Shown piece by piece: positions 17,104 to 26,545 of a stretch of 64,000 nt of DNA. Source of the stretch: SPDF01 sp963812085 (GTDB lineage Bacteria; Gemmatimonadota; Gemmatimonadetes; Gemmatimonadales; GWC2-71-9); assembly GCA_963812085.1 (NCBI GenBank), contig CAWETL010000009.1, forward strand, positions 1 to 64,000. Direction: 5' to 3'. A program made the position numbers and the translations under genes. The notes beneath the pieces were generated by a model. The model saw nothing but the letters and a program-made list of their open reading frames with translations, was not told the DNA's origin and made no database searches. Within the stretch, counting starts at the first letter, position 1; the number at the start of each line of letters is the position of its first letter.

Positions 17104-19667
17104 GGACCCGCCCCCGCCGGACTCTCCCGGTACAGGATGCCCCGGCGGATCAGCGCCTTCTCGGCCTCCACCGCGAGGAAGCCCACCCCCGAGACGGCGA
17201 TGCAGAAGGCCAGCTCCGCCGCGGTGAGCGGTTCCGTCCGGAGCAGCGTGTTGAGCGCCGGCAGGTACAGGGTGGCCAGCTGCAGGACCACGGTGAGGGC
17301 GACGGCCCAGAGGAGCGGCCGGTTGGAGAAGAAACCCCGGTGGAAGGGCTCGCGCTCGGAGCGGATGGCCAGCAGGTGACCGAGCTGCAGGAGGGCCAGC
17401 ACCGTGTAGGTCATGCTCTGCCAGCGGGGGGAGCCGATGTGCAGCGCGTACGCCTGGGTGATGAGGCTCGCGGCGCCCATGAGAAGCCCCACCCAGATCA
17501 CGTGCTGCCAGAGTCCCCGGGCGAACATGCTCTCGCTCGGGGAACGGGGCGGGCGCCGCATGACGCCACCCTCCTCCGGCTCGACGGCGAGCGCGAGCCC
17601 GGGCAGGCCGTCGGTGACCACGTTGATCCAGAGGATCTGGATCGGCAGCAACGGCACCGGCAGGCCGGCGAGCGGCGCGAGGAACAGCGTCCAGATTTCG
17701 GCGGAATTGCAGGTCAGCACGTAGCGGACGAACTTCCGGATGTTGTCGAAGATCCGGCGGCCTTCGCGCACCGCGGCCACGATCGTGGCAAAGTTGTCGT
17801 CCAGCAGGACCATGTGCGCCGCTTCCCGGGCCACGTCGGTCCCCGCCTGTCCCATGGCCACCCCGATGTCCGCCTGGCGGAGGGCGGGGGCGTCGTTCAC
17901 CCCGTCTCCGGTCATGGCCACCACTTCGCCGCGCCGCTGCAGCGCCTTCACGATCTCGAGCTTGTCTTCCGGCGTCGCCCGCGCGTGCACGCTGGTGATG
18001 CCGAGGTGGCGGGCGACCGCACCCGCGGTGGCCGGATGATCGCCGGAGATCATCACGACCTGGATGCCGGCGGTGCGGCATTCCTCGAGGGCGGCCCGCG
18101 CCTCGGGCCGCGCGGGATCCAGCAGGCCCACCAGCCCCAGGAAGCTCAGTTCCCGCTCGGCCGTCTCCGGTGACAGCCCGGCAGGCACCCCGGGAAAGCG
18201 GCGCGACGCGAATGCCAGCACCCGGAGCCCCTCCTCGGCCATCGCCAGCGCCGCTCCCAACGCCGCGACCGGGTCCGGCAGCGAGTCGCCGGCGCCGGGC
18301 CTGCAGCGCGCCAGCACGCGCTCCGGCGAGCCCTTGGTGAAGGCCACCACGCCATCGCCGTCCTGGTGCAGGGTCGTCATCATCCCCCGCTCCGACGAGA
18401 ACGGCAGCTGCGCCAGGAGCGGCATGGCCCGCTCGAGCTCGGCCTTGTCCGCTCCGCGCTCGGCCGCGGCCTCGAAGAGGGCGACCTCCGTCGGGTCGCC
18501 ATGGACCCCGCCGTCCGGCCCGCGCTCCGCGTCGTTGCTGAGCGCGAGCGCGACGAGCAGCGAGGGCGGCGGCTCGCCGTCGGGCGCGCCGGTGGCCCGG
18601 ATGACCTGCACCCGCATGCGGTTTCCCGTGAGGGTGCCGGTCTTGTCCGCGCAGATGACGGTGACCGACCCGAGGGTCTCGACGGCGGGGAGCCGGCGGA
18701 TCAGCGCATGACGCCTCGCCATCCGCTGCGCGCCGAGCGCGAGCGCGGCGGTCACCACGGCGGGCAGCGCCTCCGGCATGGCCGCCACGGCGAGGCTCAG
18801 CGCGGTGAGGAACATCAGCACCGGCTCGACGCCGCGCAGCAGGCCGGTCGCGAAGATCACGGCGCAGAGTGCGAGCACCGCCACCGCCAGCCAGCGCGCC
18901 ATGCGGTCCAGGCGGCGCTGCAGCGGAGTCCGGGGCTCCCTGGTTTCGTGAAGCAGCTGGGCGACCCGGCCGAGCTCTGTCCGCATGCCGGTCGCGACGA
19001 CGACGCCGAGGCCCCGGCCGTACGTGATCACGGTGCCGCTGTAGGCCATGCACCGGCGATCGCCGAGCGCCGCAGCGTGCCCCTCCACCGGAGCCGTGCT
19101 CTTGTCGACCGGGTGGGACTCGCCCGTAAGGGCCGCTTCGTCGATCCGGAGCCGCACCACCTCGACCAGCCGGAGGTCGGCGGGCACCACGTTGCCCGCC
19201 TCGAGCACCACGAGGTCCCCGGCCACCAGCGTGGAGGCCGCCGCCGTGCGCGTGGCGGCCGAACGCCGGACCCGGGCCTGCGGAGCCGCCAGCGCCTTGA
19301 GCGTGGCGAGGGCCTGCTCGGTCCGGTGCTCGTGCAGGAAGCCGAAGATGGCGTTGAGGACGACGATGGCGAGGATGGCGATGGCGTCGCGCAATTCGCC
19401 GATGGCGCCGGCGACCACCGCCGCCGCCAGCAGCACCAGCACCATGAAATCGGCGAATTGCGCCAGGAACGTCCGGACGGGACCGCGGCGCCGGCCGGCG
19501 AGCAGGGTGTTCGGGCCGTCCGCCGCGAGGCGCCGGGCGGCCTCGGCCTCCGAGAGGCCGGCCTGCATGTCGGTCCCGAGTTCCCCGACGACCGCAACGA
19601 CGGCACGCGTGTGCCAGGCGGCCTCCAGGCCTCCTGGCACCCCGGGTAGTGTGCGGGTCGACGTCAC
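17100..19667 (-). CDS. P-type cation-transporting ATPase, Ca2+-type
   Basis: 855 residues. N-terminal cation-ATPase domain (LSEAEAARRLAADGPNTL), actuator TGES (DEAALTGESHPVD), helix 4 ion site MPEALPAVVT, phosphorylation motif ICADKTGTLTGNR, hinge VVAMTGDGVNDAPALRQADI and a C-terminal four-helix domain. PEALP in place of PEGLP, and the overall order, place it with SERCA/PMCA-like bacterial pumps, most likely exporting Ca2+ (or Mn2+). GTG at 19667 is the start. It overlaps the downstream VTT gene and follows dodecin by 12 bp. Confidence 0.88.
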   Translation of the reverse strand: MTSTRTLPGVPGGLEAAWHTRAVVAVVGELGTDMQAGLSEAEAARRLAADGPNTLLAGRRRGPVRTFLAQFADFMVLVLLAAAVVAGAIGELRDAIAILAIVVLNAIFGFLHEHRTEQALATLKALAAPQARVRRSAATRTAAASTLVAGDLVVLEAGNVVPADLRLVEVVRLRIDEAALTGESHPVDKSTAPVEGHAAALGDRRCMAYSGTVITYGRGLGVVVATGMRTELGRVAQLLHETREPRTPLQRRLDRMARWLAVAVLALCAVIFATGLLRGVEPVLMFLTALSLAVAAMPEALPAVVTAALALGAQRMARRHALIRRLPAVETLGSVTVICADKTGTLTGNRMRVQVIRATGAPDGEPPPSLLVALALSNDAERGPDGGVHGDPTEVALFEAAAERGADKAELERAMPLLAQLPFSSERGMMTTLHQDGDGVVAFTKGSPERVLARCRPGAGDSLPDPVAALGAALAMAEEGLRVLAFASRRFPGVPAGLSPETAERELSFLGLVGLLDPARPEARAALEECRTAGIQVVMISGDHPATAGAVARHLGITSVHARATPEDKLEIVKALQRRGEVVAMTGDGVNDAPALRQADIGVAMGQAGTDVAREAAHMVLLDDNFATIVAAVREGRRIFDNIRKFVRYVLTCNSAEIWTLFLAPLAGLPVPLLPIQILWINVVTDGLPGLALAVEPEEGGVMRRPPRSPSESMFARGLWQHVIWVGLLMGAASLITQAYALHIGSPRWQSMTYTVLALLQLGHLLAIRSEREPFHRGFFSNRPLLWAVALTVVLQLATLYLPALNTLLRTEPLTAAELAFCIAVSGVGFLAVEAEKALIRRGILYRESPAGAGP

Positions 19668-19678
19668 CTGGAGACGGG

Positions 19679-19891
19679 CTACTTGTGCGCCTCGAGCACG
19701 AAGGAAATCTTCGCGTTCACGCGGTAGTTGACGATCCGGTCCCCTTCGATTTCCCCGCTCAGGTTGTCGATCCAGATCGACTTCATGCCCTTCACGGTCT
19801 TGGCCGCTTCCCGCACGGCGTTCCGCGCGGCGTCATCGAACCCCTTGTCCGACTGCGCGATGACTTCGATGACCTTGACGATGGTGCTCAT
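19679..19891 (-). CDS. dodecin flavin-binding protein
   Basis: 70 residues, the normal length. The sequence contains IVKVIEVIAQSDKGFDDAAR, GMKSIWIDNLSGEIEGD with the flavin-stacking Trp, and YRVNAKISFVLE. Dodecins form hollow dodecamers that store riboflavin or FMN and protect against photoreactive flavins. ATG at 19891 follows GGAGGAGT by three to four bases. It heads the unit with the P-type ATPase. Confidence 0.92.
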   Translation of the reverse strand: MSTIVKVIEVIAQSDKGFDDAARNAVREAAKTVKGMKSIWIDNLSGEIEGDRIVNYRVNAKISFVLEAHK

Positions 19892-20137
19892 GACTCCTCC
19901 GGGGTGGCTCGGTTTCGGTGGAACGACTGCGAGAGGCTCGCCCACCGTGCAATACACTACCTCGGCCGTGAAACCAGCGTGAGGAGCCCGTGAACCGGGG
20001 GCAAGAGATCGCCCGGCCCTCCCACGCCCCCTAAGCTCCTCTTCATCCTCGAGTCACAGCCGGTTCAGCCCCGATCGCTACCATGAAGCTCGGACATACA
20101 ACACCGACACCGGCCGGAGATTCCCCGGGAGGACACC

Positions 20138-20767
20138 GTGACCACCCTGCTCCAGATCATCGCCACCCCGCACCAGGGCGGCGATTCGCACACCAGGCAG
20201 TTGGCGGAGAGATTCCTCGACTCCTGGCAGACGGTGAACCCCACCGGCATCGTCGACACCCTCGACCTGGCTCGAGTGGAGCTTCCGCCGCTCGACCACG
20301 CCATGATCTCCGTCCTCTTCAACCAGCCCGCCCTGGCGCCGCCGGAACTCGTGGCCCGCCGGCAAAAGGCGCTCGACAAGCTGGTCTGCCAGTTCACGTC
20401 GGCTGACACCTACCTGTTCGCGACACCGATGTGGAACTTCGGGCTGCCCCACGCCCTCAAGCACTACTTCGACCTCGTCATCCGGCCCGGCTGGACGTTC
20501 GCACTCACCGCGGACGGCGCCAAGGGACTCCTGGGCGGGCGCACGGCCTACGCGCTCATCACCCGCGGGTTCGACTACGGGCCCACCTCGCCCCATGCCA
20601 ACCACAATTTCCTCGAACCCCACCTCCGGGCCCTCCTCGGCTTCATGGGCATCGAGGACCTGTCGATCGTGGCGGTGGAAGGGACGGTCCTGCCCGGCGC
20701 CGACGCGCGAATGGAGAACGGCAAGCTGGCGGCGGCGGCGCTGGGGTTGGGACTGGTCGCCGCGTAG
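20138..20767 (+). CDS. azoR: FMN-dependent NADH-azoreductase
   Basis: 209 residues of flavodoxin-like fold. The phosphate loop (ATPHQGGDSHTRQLAERFL), FATPMWNFGLPHALKHYFD and ALITRGFDYGP are characteristic of AzoR, which reduces azo compounds and quinones with NADH. GTG at 20138 has a strong GGGAGGA five bases upstream. Apparently a single-gene unit, followed by a repeat cluster. Confidence 0.85.
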   Translation: MTTLLQIIATPHQGGDSHTRQLAERFLDSWQTVNPTGIVDTLDLARVELPPLDHAMISVLFNQPALAPPELVARRQKALDKLVCQFTSADTYLFATPMWNFGLPHALKHYFDLVIRPGWTFALTADGAKGLLGGRTAYALITRGFDYGPTSPHANHNFLEPHLRALLGFMGIEDLSIVAVEGTVLPGADARMENGKLAAAALGLGLVAA

Positions 20768-20788
20768 CGGCGGGGAGGCAAGGCGCGG

Positions 20789-21096
20789 CGTCACCCCGGC
20801 GAAAGCCGGGGTCCAGTGTGCGGGAGCAACGTCACCCCGGCGAAAGCCGGGGTCCAGTGTGCGGGAGCAACGTCACCCCGGCGAAAGCCGGGGTCCAGTG
20901 TTCCGGACCGACTGGATCCCGGCTTGCGCCGGGATGACAGCTCGCCGGAGACGCGGGTCAGCGGGGAGGCGGGGACGAAAGGCAGGACGTCACCCCGGCG
21001 AAAGCCGGGGTCCAGTGTGCGGGAGCAACGTCACCCCGGCGAAAGCCGGGGTCCAGTGTTCCGGACCGACTGGATCCCGGCTTGCGCCGGGATGAC
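20789..21096. repeat. REP-like palindromic repeat cluster with 41-bp period
   Basis: Five direct copies of a 27-bp palindrome (CGTCACCCCGGC-GAAA-GCCGGGGTCCA) begin at 20789, 20830, 20871, 20988 and 21029, 41 bp apart within each group. Two inverted variants with GATCCCGGCTTGCGCCGGGAT lie at 20913-20938 and 21071-21096. The segment around 20871-20938 is duplicated at 21029-21096. Units can fold as hairpins. A related pair occurs at 48644-48711, so this is a dispersed family, REP/MITE-like. Confidence 0.85.
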
Positions 21097-21108
21097 GGTC
21101 GGCTGGTC

Positions 21109-21135
21109 CCCCCTCTCCACATGGTGGAGAGGGGG
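21109..21135. terminator. 12-bp perfect hairpin downstream of the IorB-like gene
   Basis: CCCCCTCTCCAC (21109-21120) pairs with GTGGAGAGGGGG (21124-21135) around an ATG loop. It lies 16 bp beyond the stop of the minus-strand dehydrogenase gene and downstream of azoR. There is no T-run, so it may be a repeat element or an RNA-stabilising hairpin instead of an intrinsic terminator. Confidence 0.45.
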
Positions 21136-21151
21136 ACAGGGGGTGAGGGCG

Positions 21152-23359
21152 TCAGGCAGTGCTGGAGAGATCCAGCGGCAGCTTCCGTAGCCGCTTCCCC
21201 GTCAGCGCGAACACCGCATTCGCCACCGCCGGCGCGATCGGCGGCACGCCCGGCTCCCCCACCCCGCCCGGCGGCTCCGCGCTCGGCACGATATGGACCT
21301 CCACGACCGGCGCCGCGCCCATCCGCACCATCTCGTAGTCGTAGAAGTTGTGCTGCACCGTCCGGCCCTTCTCGATCGTGATCTCGCCGTGCAGCGCCGC
21401 CGTCAGCCCGAACACGATTCCGCCCTGCATCTGCGCCTCGATGAGCCCCGGATTGACCGCCGTGCCGCAGTCCACCGCGCAGGTCACCCGGTGAACCTGG
21501 ATCACACCCGCCTTCGTGACGGACACCTCGGCCACCTCCGCCACGATGCTGCCGAACGAGCGCACCACTGCCGCGCCCCGTGCGCGGCCGGCCGGGAGCG
21601 GCGTGCCCCAGCCCGACTTGTCCGCGGCGAGATCGAGCACGGCGCGGACCCGCGGTTCGTCCTTGAGGAGCGCGCGCCGGTACGCCACCGGGTCCTGCCC
21701 CGCCGCGGCGGCGAGTTCGTCCACGAAGCTCTCGGTCACGAACGAATTCTGGGAATGACCGACCGAGCGCCAGTACCCGACCGGCACCGGGAGCTTGAGC
21801 TCGCGCCAGTCCACCTCGAGGTTCGGCACGGCGTACGGCATGTCGGCCGAGCCCTCCACGGCGCTCCCTTCCACGCCGTGCTCGAGCGCCCCCGCGAGGC
21901 CCAACGTCCAGTCGGGCAGCCACCCGGGGAGCCAGTTGCGGATGATCGCCTGGCAGGCGATCCGCTGGCGCCACGCCACCGGCATGCCGTCCGGGCCCAG
22001 TGCCGCCTCGAGCGCATGCGCGGTGATCGGCCGGTAGTAGTCATGCTGGACGTCGTCCTCGCGGCTCCAGACGACCTGTACCGGGCGCTTCGCCGCCTTG
22101 GCGATCTGCACCGCCTCCGCCACGTAGTCCACCTCCAGCCGGCGCCCGAAGCCCCCGCCGAGAAAGGTCGTGCTGATCGTCACGTCGGAGGTGGACACGC
22201 CCGCGGCATCGGCCGCGACCCCGCGGGCGCCGCCCTTGTTGAGGAAACCGGGTCCTGCCTGGAACTGGGTGGGCGCCCACACCTCCACCTTGCCGTCGTG
22301 CACCCAGGCGGTGCAGTTCATCGGCTCCATGGTGGCGTGCGCCAGGTACGGCGCGTCGTAGCGGGCGGTGATCGGCGTGCCCACCTTCGAGAGGGCCTCG
22401 GCGGCGTTCCCCACCTGGCGGGCCACCTTGCCCTCGGGCGCCTCGAGCAGCGCGCCGAGCTGGGTGTGGATGCCCGCGCTGTCGATGCCGGCCGCGGCGC
22501 CTTCCTCCCAGGTGATGGTGAGCGCGCGCCGGCCCTTGACCGCCTGCCAGTAGTGCTCGGCCACGACCGCCACCCGGTCGTCGAGCCGCACCACCGCGAC
22601 GACGCCAGGGACCGCCCGCGCCGCCGCCTCTCCCTGGACCGTGGCCACCTGGCCACCGAACACAGGGGAGCGCTCCACGCTGGCGTACGCCATGCCGGGC
22701 ACCCGCGCGTCGATCCCGAAGGTGGCCGCGCCGCGCACCTTGTCGGGATTGTCGAGCCGGTCGAGCCGCCGGCCGATGAGGCGGAACTCGGCGGGGTCCT
22801 TGAGCGGCACGTGCCGGGGCACATCCAGCGCCGAGGCGTCGGCGGCCAGGGCGCCGTAGTCGAGCGACCGTCCGCTGGAGTCGTGCCGCACCACGCCGGC
22901 CGCCGTGCTGCACTCGGCCGCGGGGACGCCCCATCGGCTCGCCGCGACCGCCACCAGCATGGCGCGCGCGGTGGCGCCGGCCTGCCGCATCGGCATCCAT
23001 CCCGTCCGGATGCTGGTGCTGCCGCCGGTCGCCTGCGCCTGGAGCGCCGGGTTGTAGTAGGCCTTGGCCGCGGGGGCCTGCACGAACTGGACGCGGTTCC
23101 AGTCGGCGTCGAGCTCCTCGGCCAGGATCATCGCGAGGCCGGTGGTGGGACCCTGCCCCATCTCGGATCGACCGATGACCACCGTGACGGTGCCATCGGG
23201 CGAGAGCCGGAGAAAGGCGTCCGGTGCGAATTCCCCTGCGGGCGCGGGCGGTGCCCCGTTGCCGCAGCCCTGGAAGTAGACGGCCAGCGAGAGTCCGGCC
23301 CCGACCGCCGCGGCCGCCTTGACGAAGTCCCGGCGCGTGACGTCGGCGGGCGCCGTCAT
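21152..23359 (-). CDS. molybdopterin-binding dehydrogenase large subunit, IorB-like
   Basis: 735 residues. A Tat-type leader (VTRRDFVKAAAAVGAGLSLAV, twin Arg at 9-10) marks export to the periplasm. The chain follows the aldehyde/xanthine dehydrogenase molybdopterin-binding subunit: GRSEMGQGPTTGLAMILAEE, FLGGGFGRRLEVDYVAEAV and a C-terminal GVGEPGVPPIAPAVANAVF carrying the catalytic Glu. It resembles isoquinoline 1-oxidoreductase beta subunits, which work without an FAD subunit and pass electrons to cytochrome c. Its ATG overlaps the stop of the [2Fe-2S] subunit. Substrate unknown. Confidence 0.85.
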   Translation of the reverse strand: MTAPADVTRRDFVKAAAAVGAGLSLAVYFQGCGNGAPPAPAGEFAPDAFLRLSPDGTVTVVIGRSEMGQGPTTGLAMILAEELDADWNRVQFVQAPAAKAYYNPALQAQATGGSTSIRTGWMPMRQAGATARAMLVAVAASRWGVPAAECSTAAGVVRHDSSGRSLDYGALAADASALDVPRHVPLKDPAEFRLIGRRLDRLDNPDKVRGAATFGIDARVPGMAYASVERSPVFGGQVATVQGEAAARAVPGVVAVVRLDDRVAVVAEHYWQAVKGRRALTITWEEGAAAGIDSAGIHTQLGALLEAPEGKVARQVGNAAEALSKVGTPITARYDAPYLAHATMEPMNCTAWVHDGKVEVWAPTQFQAGPGFLNKGGARGVAADAAGVSTSDVTISTTFLGGGFGRRLEVDYVAEAVQIAKAAKRPVQVVWSREDDVQHDYYRPITAHALEAALGPDGMPVAWRQRIACQAIIRNWLPGWLPDWTLGLAGALEHGVEGSAVEGSADMPYAVPNLEVDWRELKLPVPVGYWRSVGHSQNSFVTESFVDELAAAAGQDPVAYRRALLKDEPRVRAVLDLAADKSGWGTPLPAGRARGAAVVRSFGSIVAEVAEVSVTKAGVIQVHRVTCAVDCGTAVNPGLIEAQMQGGIVFGLTAALHGEITIEKGRTVQHNFYDYEMVRMGAAPVVEVHIVPSAEPPGGVGEPGVPPIAPAVANAVFALTGKRLRKLPLDLSSTA

Positions 23360-23814
23360 GGCGCACCCCCGGCGGCGGCGTGGATGGCCTGGCGGATGCG
23401 CTGGTACGTTCCGCAGCGGCAGATGTTGCCGGCCATCGCGGCGTCGATGTCGGCGTCGGTCGGGTGGGGCTTGCCGGCGAGCAGCGCGGCGGCGGACATG
23501 ATCTGCCCCGGCTGGCAGTAGCCGCACTGCGGCACCTGCGCCTCGAGCCAGGCCTGCTGCACCGGGTGGCCGCCGTCGGGCGAGAGTCCCTCGATCGTGG
23601 TGATTCGCCGCCCGCCGATGTCCTGTACGATCCACTGGCAGGAGCGCGTGGCCTCGCCGTCGAGATGCACGGTGCAGGCGCCGCACTGCCCGACGCCGCA
23701 CCCGAACTTGGTGCCGGTCAGCTTCAGGTGATCGCGCAGGACCCACAGCAGCGGAGTGTCGGGATCGACGTCCACCGCGGTGGAGACGCCGTTGATGAGG
23801 AGGGTGTACTGCAT
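23356..23814 (-). CDS. [2Fe-2S] subunit of the IorB-like dehydrogenase
   Basis: 152 residues. Plant-type ferredoxin cluster CGVGQCGACTVHLDGEATRSC in the N-terminal half and a second [2Fe-2S] site, CGYCQPGQIMSA and ICRCGTYQRIRQA, in the C-terminal half. This is the standard small subunit of the xanthine dehydrogenase superfamily. No FAD-subunit gene is present, which fits the IorAB type. ATG at 23814 starts the two-gene operon. Confidence 0.9.
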   Translation of the reverse strand: MQYTLLINGVSTAVDVDPDTPLLWVLRDHLKLTGTKFGCGVGQCGACTVHLDGEATRSCQWIVQDIGGRRITTIEGLSPDGGHPVQQAWLEAQVPQCGYCQPGQIMSAAALLAGKPHPTDADIDAAMAGNICRCGTYQRIRQAIHAAAGGAP

Positions 23815-23880
23815 CTGGCCGACCCGGTGAGGAGTGCCTGAACTAACGGCACTCCCCCGGGCGGCGTCAAGCGGTTTGTC

Positions 23881-24279
23881 CTACCGGTGCACCTGGAGCG
23901 TGTACCCGCCGACGGGGCGCTGGACGTAGGTGCCCCGGGCCGACACCTGCAGCAGCTGCGTGGTGTACGACGAGGCCTTGCCGACGTCCGGCACGTGCAG
24001 GGTCAGCACGCTGCCGCCCGACGCGATGCTGCCGGTCACGATGGCGCGCACCACGGTGGCGCTGGGGGTGGCCTCGTAGAGGGTGAGCCCGGCGGGTGCC
24101 GTGACGGAATCGATGTCGCCGGTGACCTGGAGCATCACCGCGCCGTCGTCGGTGTTCGGGCTGGTCAGCGAGACCTGCAGCGTGCCGGCCACCGGGCCGG
24201 GGCCGCTGTCGCTGCCGCCGCACGCGGCGGTCACGATCGCGGCGAGCAGGAGCGCGCCGCGCGTCAGGGTCGTATTCAC
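23881..24279 (-). CDS. lipoprotein with a beta-sandwich-like domain
   Basis: 132 residues with a lipobox (LLAAIVTAAC, acylated Cys at 20). The mature part is short, with alternating hydrophobic residues (GTLQVSLTSPNTDDGAVMLQ, GYTLQVHR) suggesting a beta-sandwich. Its start overlaps the stop of the M6 protease as ATGA, so the two are co-translated; a chaperone, inhibitor or anchoring partner is possible. No recognised family. Confidence 0.65.
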   Translation of the reverse strand: MNTTLTRGALLLAAIVTAACGGSDSGPGPVAGTLQVSLTSPNTDDGAVMLQVTGDIDSVTAPAGLTLYEATPSATVVRAIVTGSIASGGSVLTLHVPDVGKASSYTTQLLQVSARGTYVQRPVGGYTLQVHR

Positions 24280-26268
24280 TGGGTGACTCCCTTCGGTGCG
24301 GACTCGGCCGCGAGCAGTCGAGCCATCAGCGCGGGGGGGACACCCTGGGCCGTGGCGGTGGCCCAGGCGAGGAAGTCGCCGAGGTCGTAGGTGCCGTTGT
24401 GGTTGCCCGAGTCGTCCAGCACGGTGCGCTGGGCCGCCGAGAGCGCGGGCGAGCCGAGCAGGTCGGTGGCCGCCGTGGTCAGCGTGAAGGGCGCCGCGAA
24501 GGTGAACTGGGCCAGGAGCGAGCGGTTCCGGTCCATCGTCAGGACCAGCACCGTGTCGCTCGAGGTGGTGTCGCCGGTCCAGCCGGCAAACTTGTGCCCG
24601 GCCGCGGGCCGCGCGGTGAGCGTCACCATCGAGCCCTCCGGAGCGCCGAGGCCGGCCAGCGGATCGCCGGCGACCGACGCGGCGATGGTGCCGGTGCCAG
24701 TGCCGAAGCGGGTGACCTGGACGCCGTACTCCATCCGGAAGCGGAACTGGACCGCCCTGTTGGCGAGCACGGTGATGGAGTCGATCCGGCCCGGGACCAC
24801 CTTGCCGGCGTTGGTCAGGAGCCCGGGGTTGGTGTACCCATCGAGGGCGGTGTTGTTGGTGGAACCGGGGTAGGAGTCGCCGGTGTCGCCGCGGTCGTTG
24901 TTCCCAGTGTCAAGCTCGTTCAGCCCGTCCGCCTCGACGACCGCGACGCCATGGATCGCGCCGGTGTTCACCGAATTGCTGAAGGATCCAGCGGATATCC
25001 GGGATTGGTCAACGTGCCAGACGACCAGGCCGGGTGACTTGGCACACGGCCTGTAAACGAAACACCCTGGATTCATCTGGGCCGAGTCGCTCTGGACGGC
25101 GGCCCGGTCCTCGAAGAGAAAGTACTCGCCCGGCGTCTGCGTGCGGAGCAGCCGGACCGTGTCCGAGGTGGCCACCGGGTTGAGCGTGATGGTGCCGGTG
25201 GTCTTGAGGGTGTCCACCGTGGTCCAGCCCAGTTCGGCCAGGGACCAGGCGCCCATCCGGGAGGGATTGTCGGGCGTCGACCAGTTGCCGGCGCCCATGA
25301 GATCCCACTCGCCGACGCCTTCAGTGATGAACGAAGTGTCATAGAGGTCGGGCAGGCCGAAGGCGTGGCCGGTCTCGTGGGTCACGGTGCCGATCGGCAT
25401 GATGGCGGTGGCCATGCAGCCGGTCTTCCCGCCGAGCCCGCTCTGGATGGTGTAGTCGCTGATGAGGATCTTGCCGCCGCCGGTCCGGTTGGTCTTGGTG
25501 ACGTACGGCGAGCCGCCGTTCCAGTAGTCCACCACGTAGCGGTGAGCCCAGATGTGCGGGGTGCCGCAGGCGCCGTCCACGTCGGGCTGGATGAAGGTGA
25601 CGAAGTCCACCACCCCGTCGTCATCGCCGGAGTTCGGAATGCCGTCGGGTCCGTCGTTGTCGAACTCCGCCCAGACGGTGGCGGAGTCGGCGCCGCTCGA
25701 GACCTTGCCGAGCGCCTGCAGGATCATTTCGGCGAACCGGTTGCCGCCGTTGGGACAGGTCTGACCGTCGGCTCCAACGCCGTGGCAGCTGTCTTCATAG
25801 TAGGTGTCGCTCGAATCCACGTGCACCCACGGGAAGACCGTGCCGGACATCGCGATCCGGTTGTGGGTCAGCTGCTCGTAGTAGGTCTTGACGCTGTAGG
25901 GCAGGCCGACCGGGTTGGCCGAGAAGAGGAGGTTCTGATACTCAGAAACCTGGTGGATCGTGGTGGTGTCGGTGTTCGAAAAGAGGATCGGCACCACGGG
26001 AATGAAAAACGAGCCGGTGACCACCGTGCCGGCCAACGCCGGGCACCTGCGAGTTGAGCAGGGCGAAATTGCCGGCGTTGAGCAGGGCCTGCCGCTGGGC
26101 GCGGACGTTGGCCGAGCGCTGGCGCCACGCGCCACGGGCCCGGAAGTCCATGCCGGGAAGCTCGAACTGCCCCGGACGTGCGTGGGGAACTTGGGCCTCG
26201 GCTGGCTGGAGCGCGGCCAACGCAAGGAGCGCCGCAGCCACGAGGGCCGGGCGAACTGGAAACGCCAT
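24276..26268 (-). pseudogene. secreted M6-family metalloprotease (immune-inhibitor-A type), one frameshift
   Basis: Frame-corrected length about 663 residues. The signal peptide (VRPALVAAALLALAALQPAEA) and ~55 further residues are in one frame from ATG at 26268; near 26040 the frame changes and continues as LAGTVVTGSFFIPVVPILFS. The zinc site HETGHAFGLPDLYD (complement of about 25345-25386) is complete, with downstream GVGEWDLMGAGNW typical of M6. The C-terminus has a beta-repeat of the kind GSMVTLTARPAAGHKFAGW and a short helical tail. A single extra base explains the shift; the remainder is intact, so a sequencing error is likely. Overlaps the downstream lipoprotein gene. Confidence 0.8.
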
Positions 26269-26452
26269 CGAATTGGTGCTCCACCAAAGGTCTGCAGGGG
26301 GCGCCCAATCTACCACCGGGGGACCCCATTTTGTACCCTCGGGGGCCGTCCACCTGACGGGCGTGACGCCGTAGACGAATGGCCCCCCTCGACTTGCACA
26401 TTTCCGGCCCCGGAACGGCGCTCAGAATTACCCGGGCCGGGGGCCGCTCGGC

Positions 26453-26481
26453 TTGTGCCCGGCCGCCCAACTTCTTACTTT
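26453..26481 (+). promoter_or_regulatory. candidate promoter of the ceramide operon
   Basis: TTGTGC (26453-26458) and TACTTT (26476-26481) are separated by 17 bp, 65 bp before the spt start, in the least GC-rich part of the 277-bp divergent gap. Matches to the consensus are weak, so this is only a candidate. I see nothing else notable in the gap. Confidence 0.3.
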
Positions 26482-26545
26482 AAACCATTCTGCCGCATAG
26501 TGATGGGGGGCGACCCCCGGAACCATCCAGCGCGCTCGAGGCATC

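Noticed and set aside
20789..21060. Regularly spaced repeats resembling a CRISPR array
   Set aside because: The intervening 14-bp stretches are identical, not unique spacers; units are palindromic, inverted copies exist, and no cas gene is nearby. REP-like repeat instead.
21293..23521. A 742-codon plus-strand frame over the dehydrogenase genes
   Set aside because: His/Arg/Gly-rich shadow of the minus-strand molybdopterin subunit.
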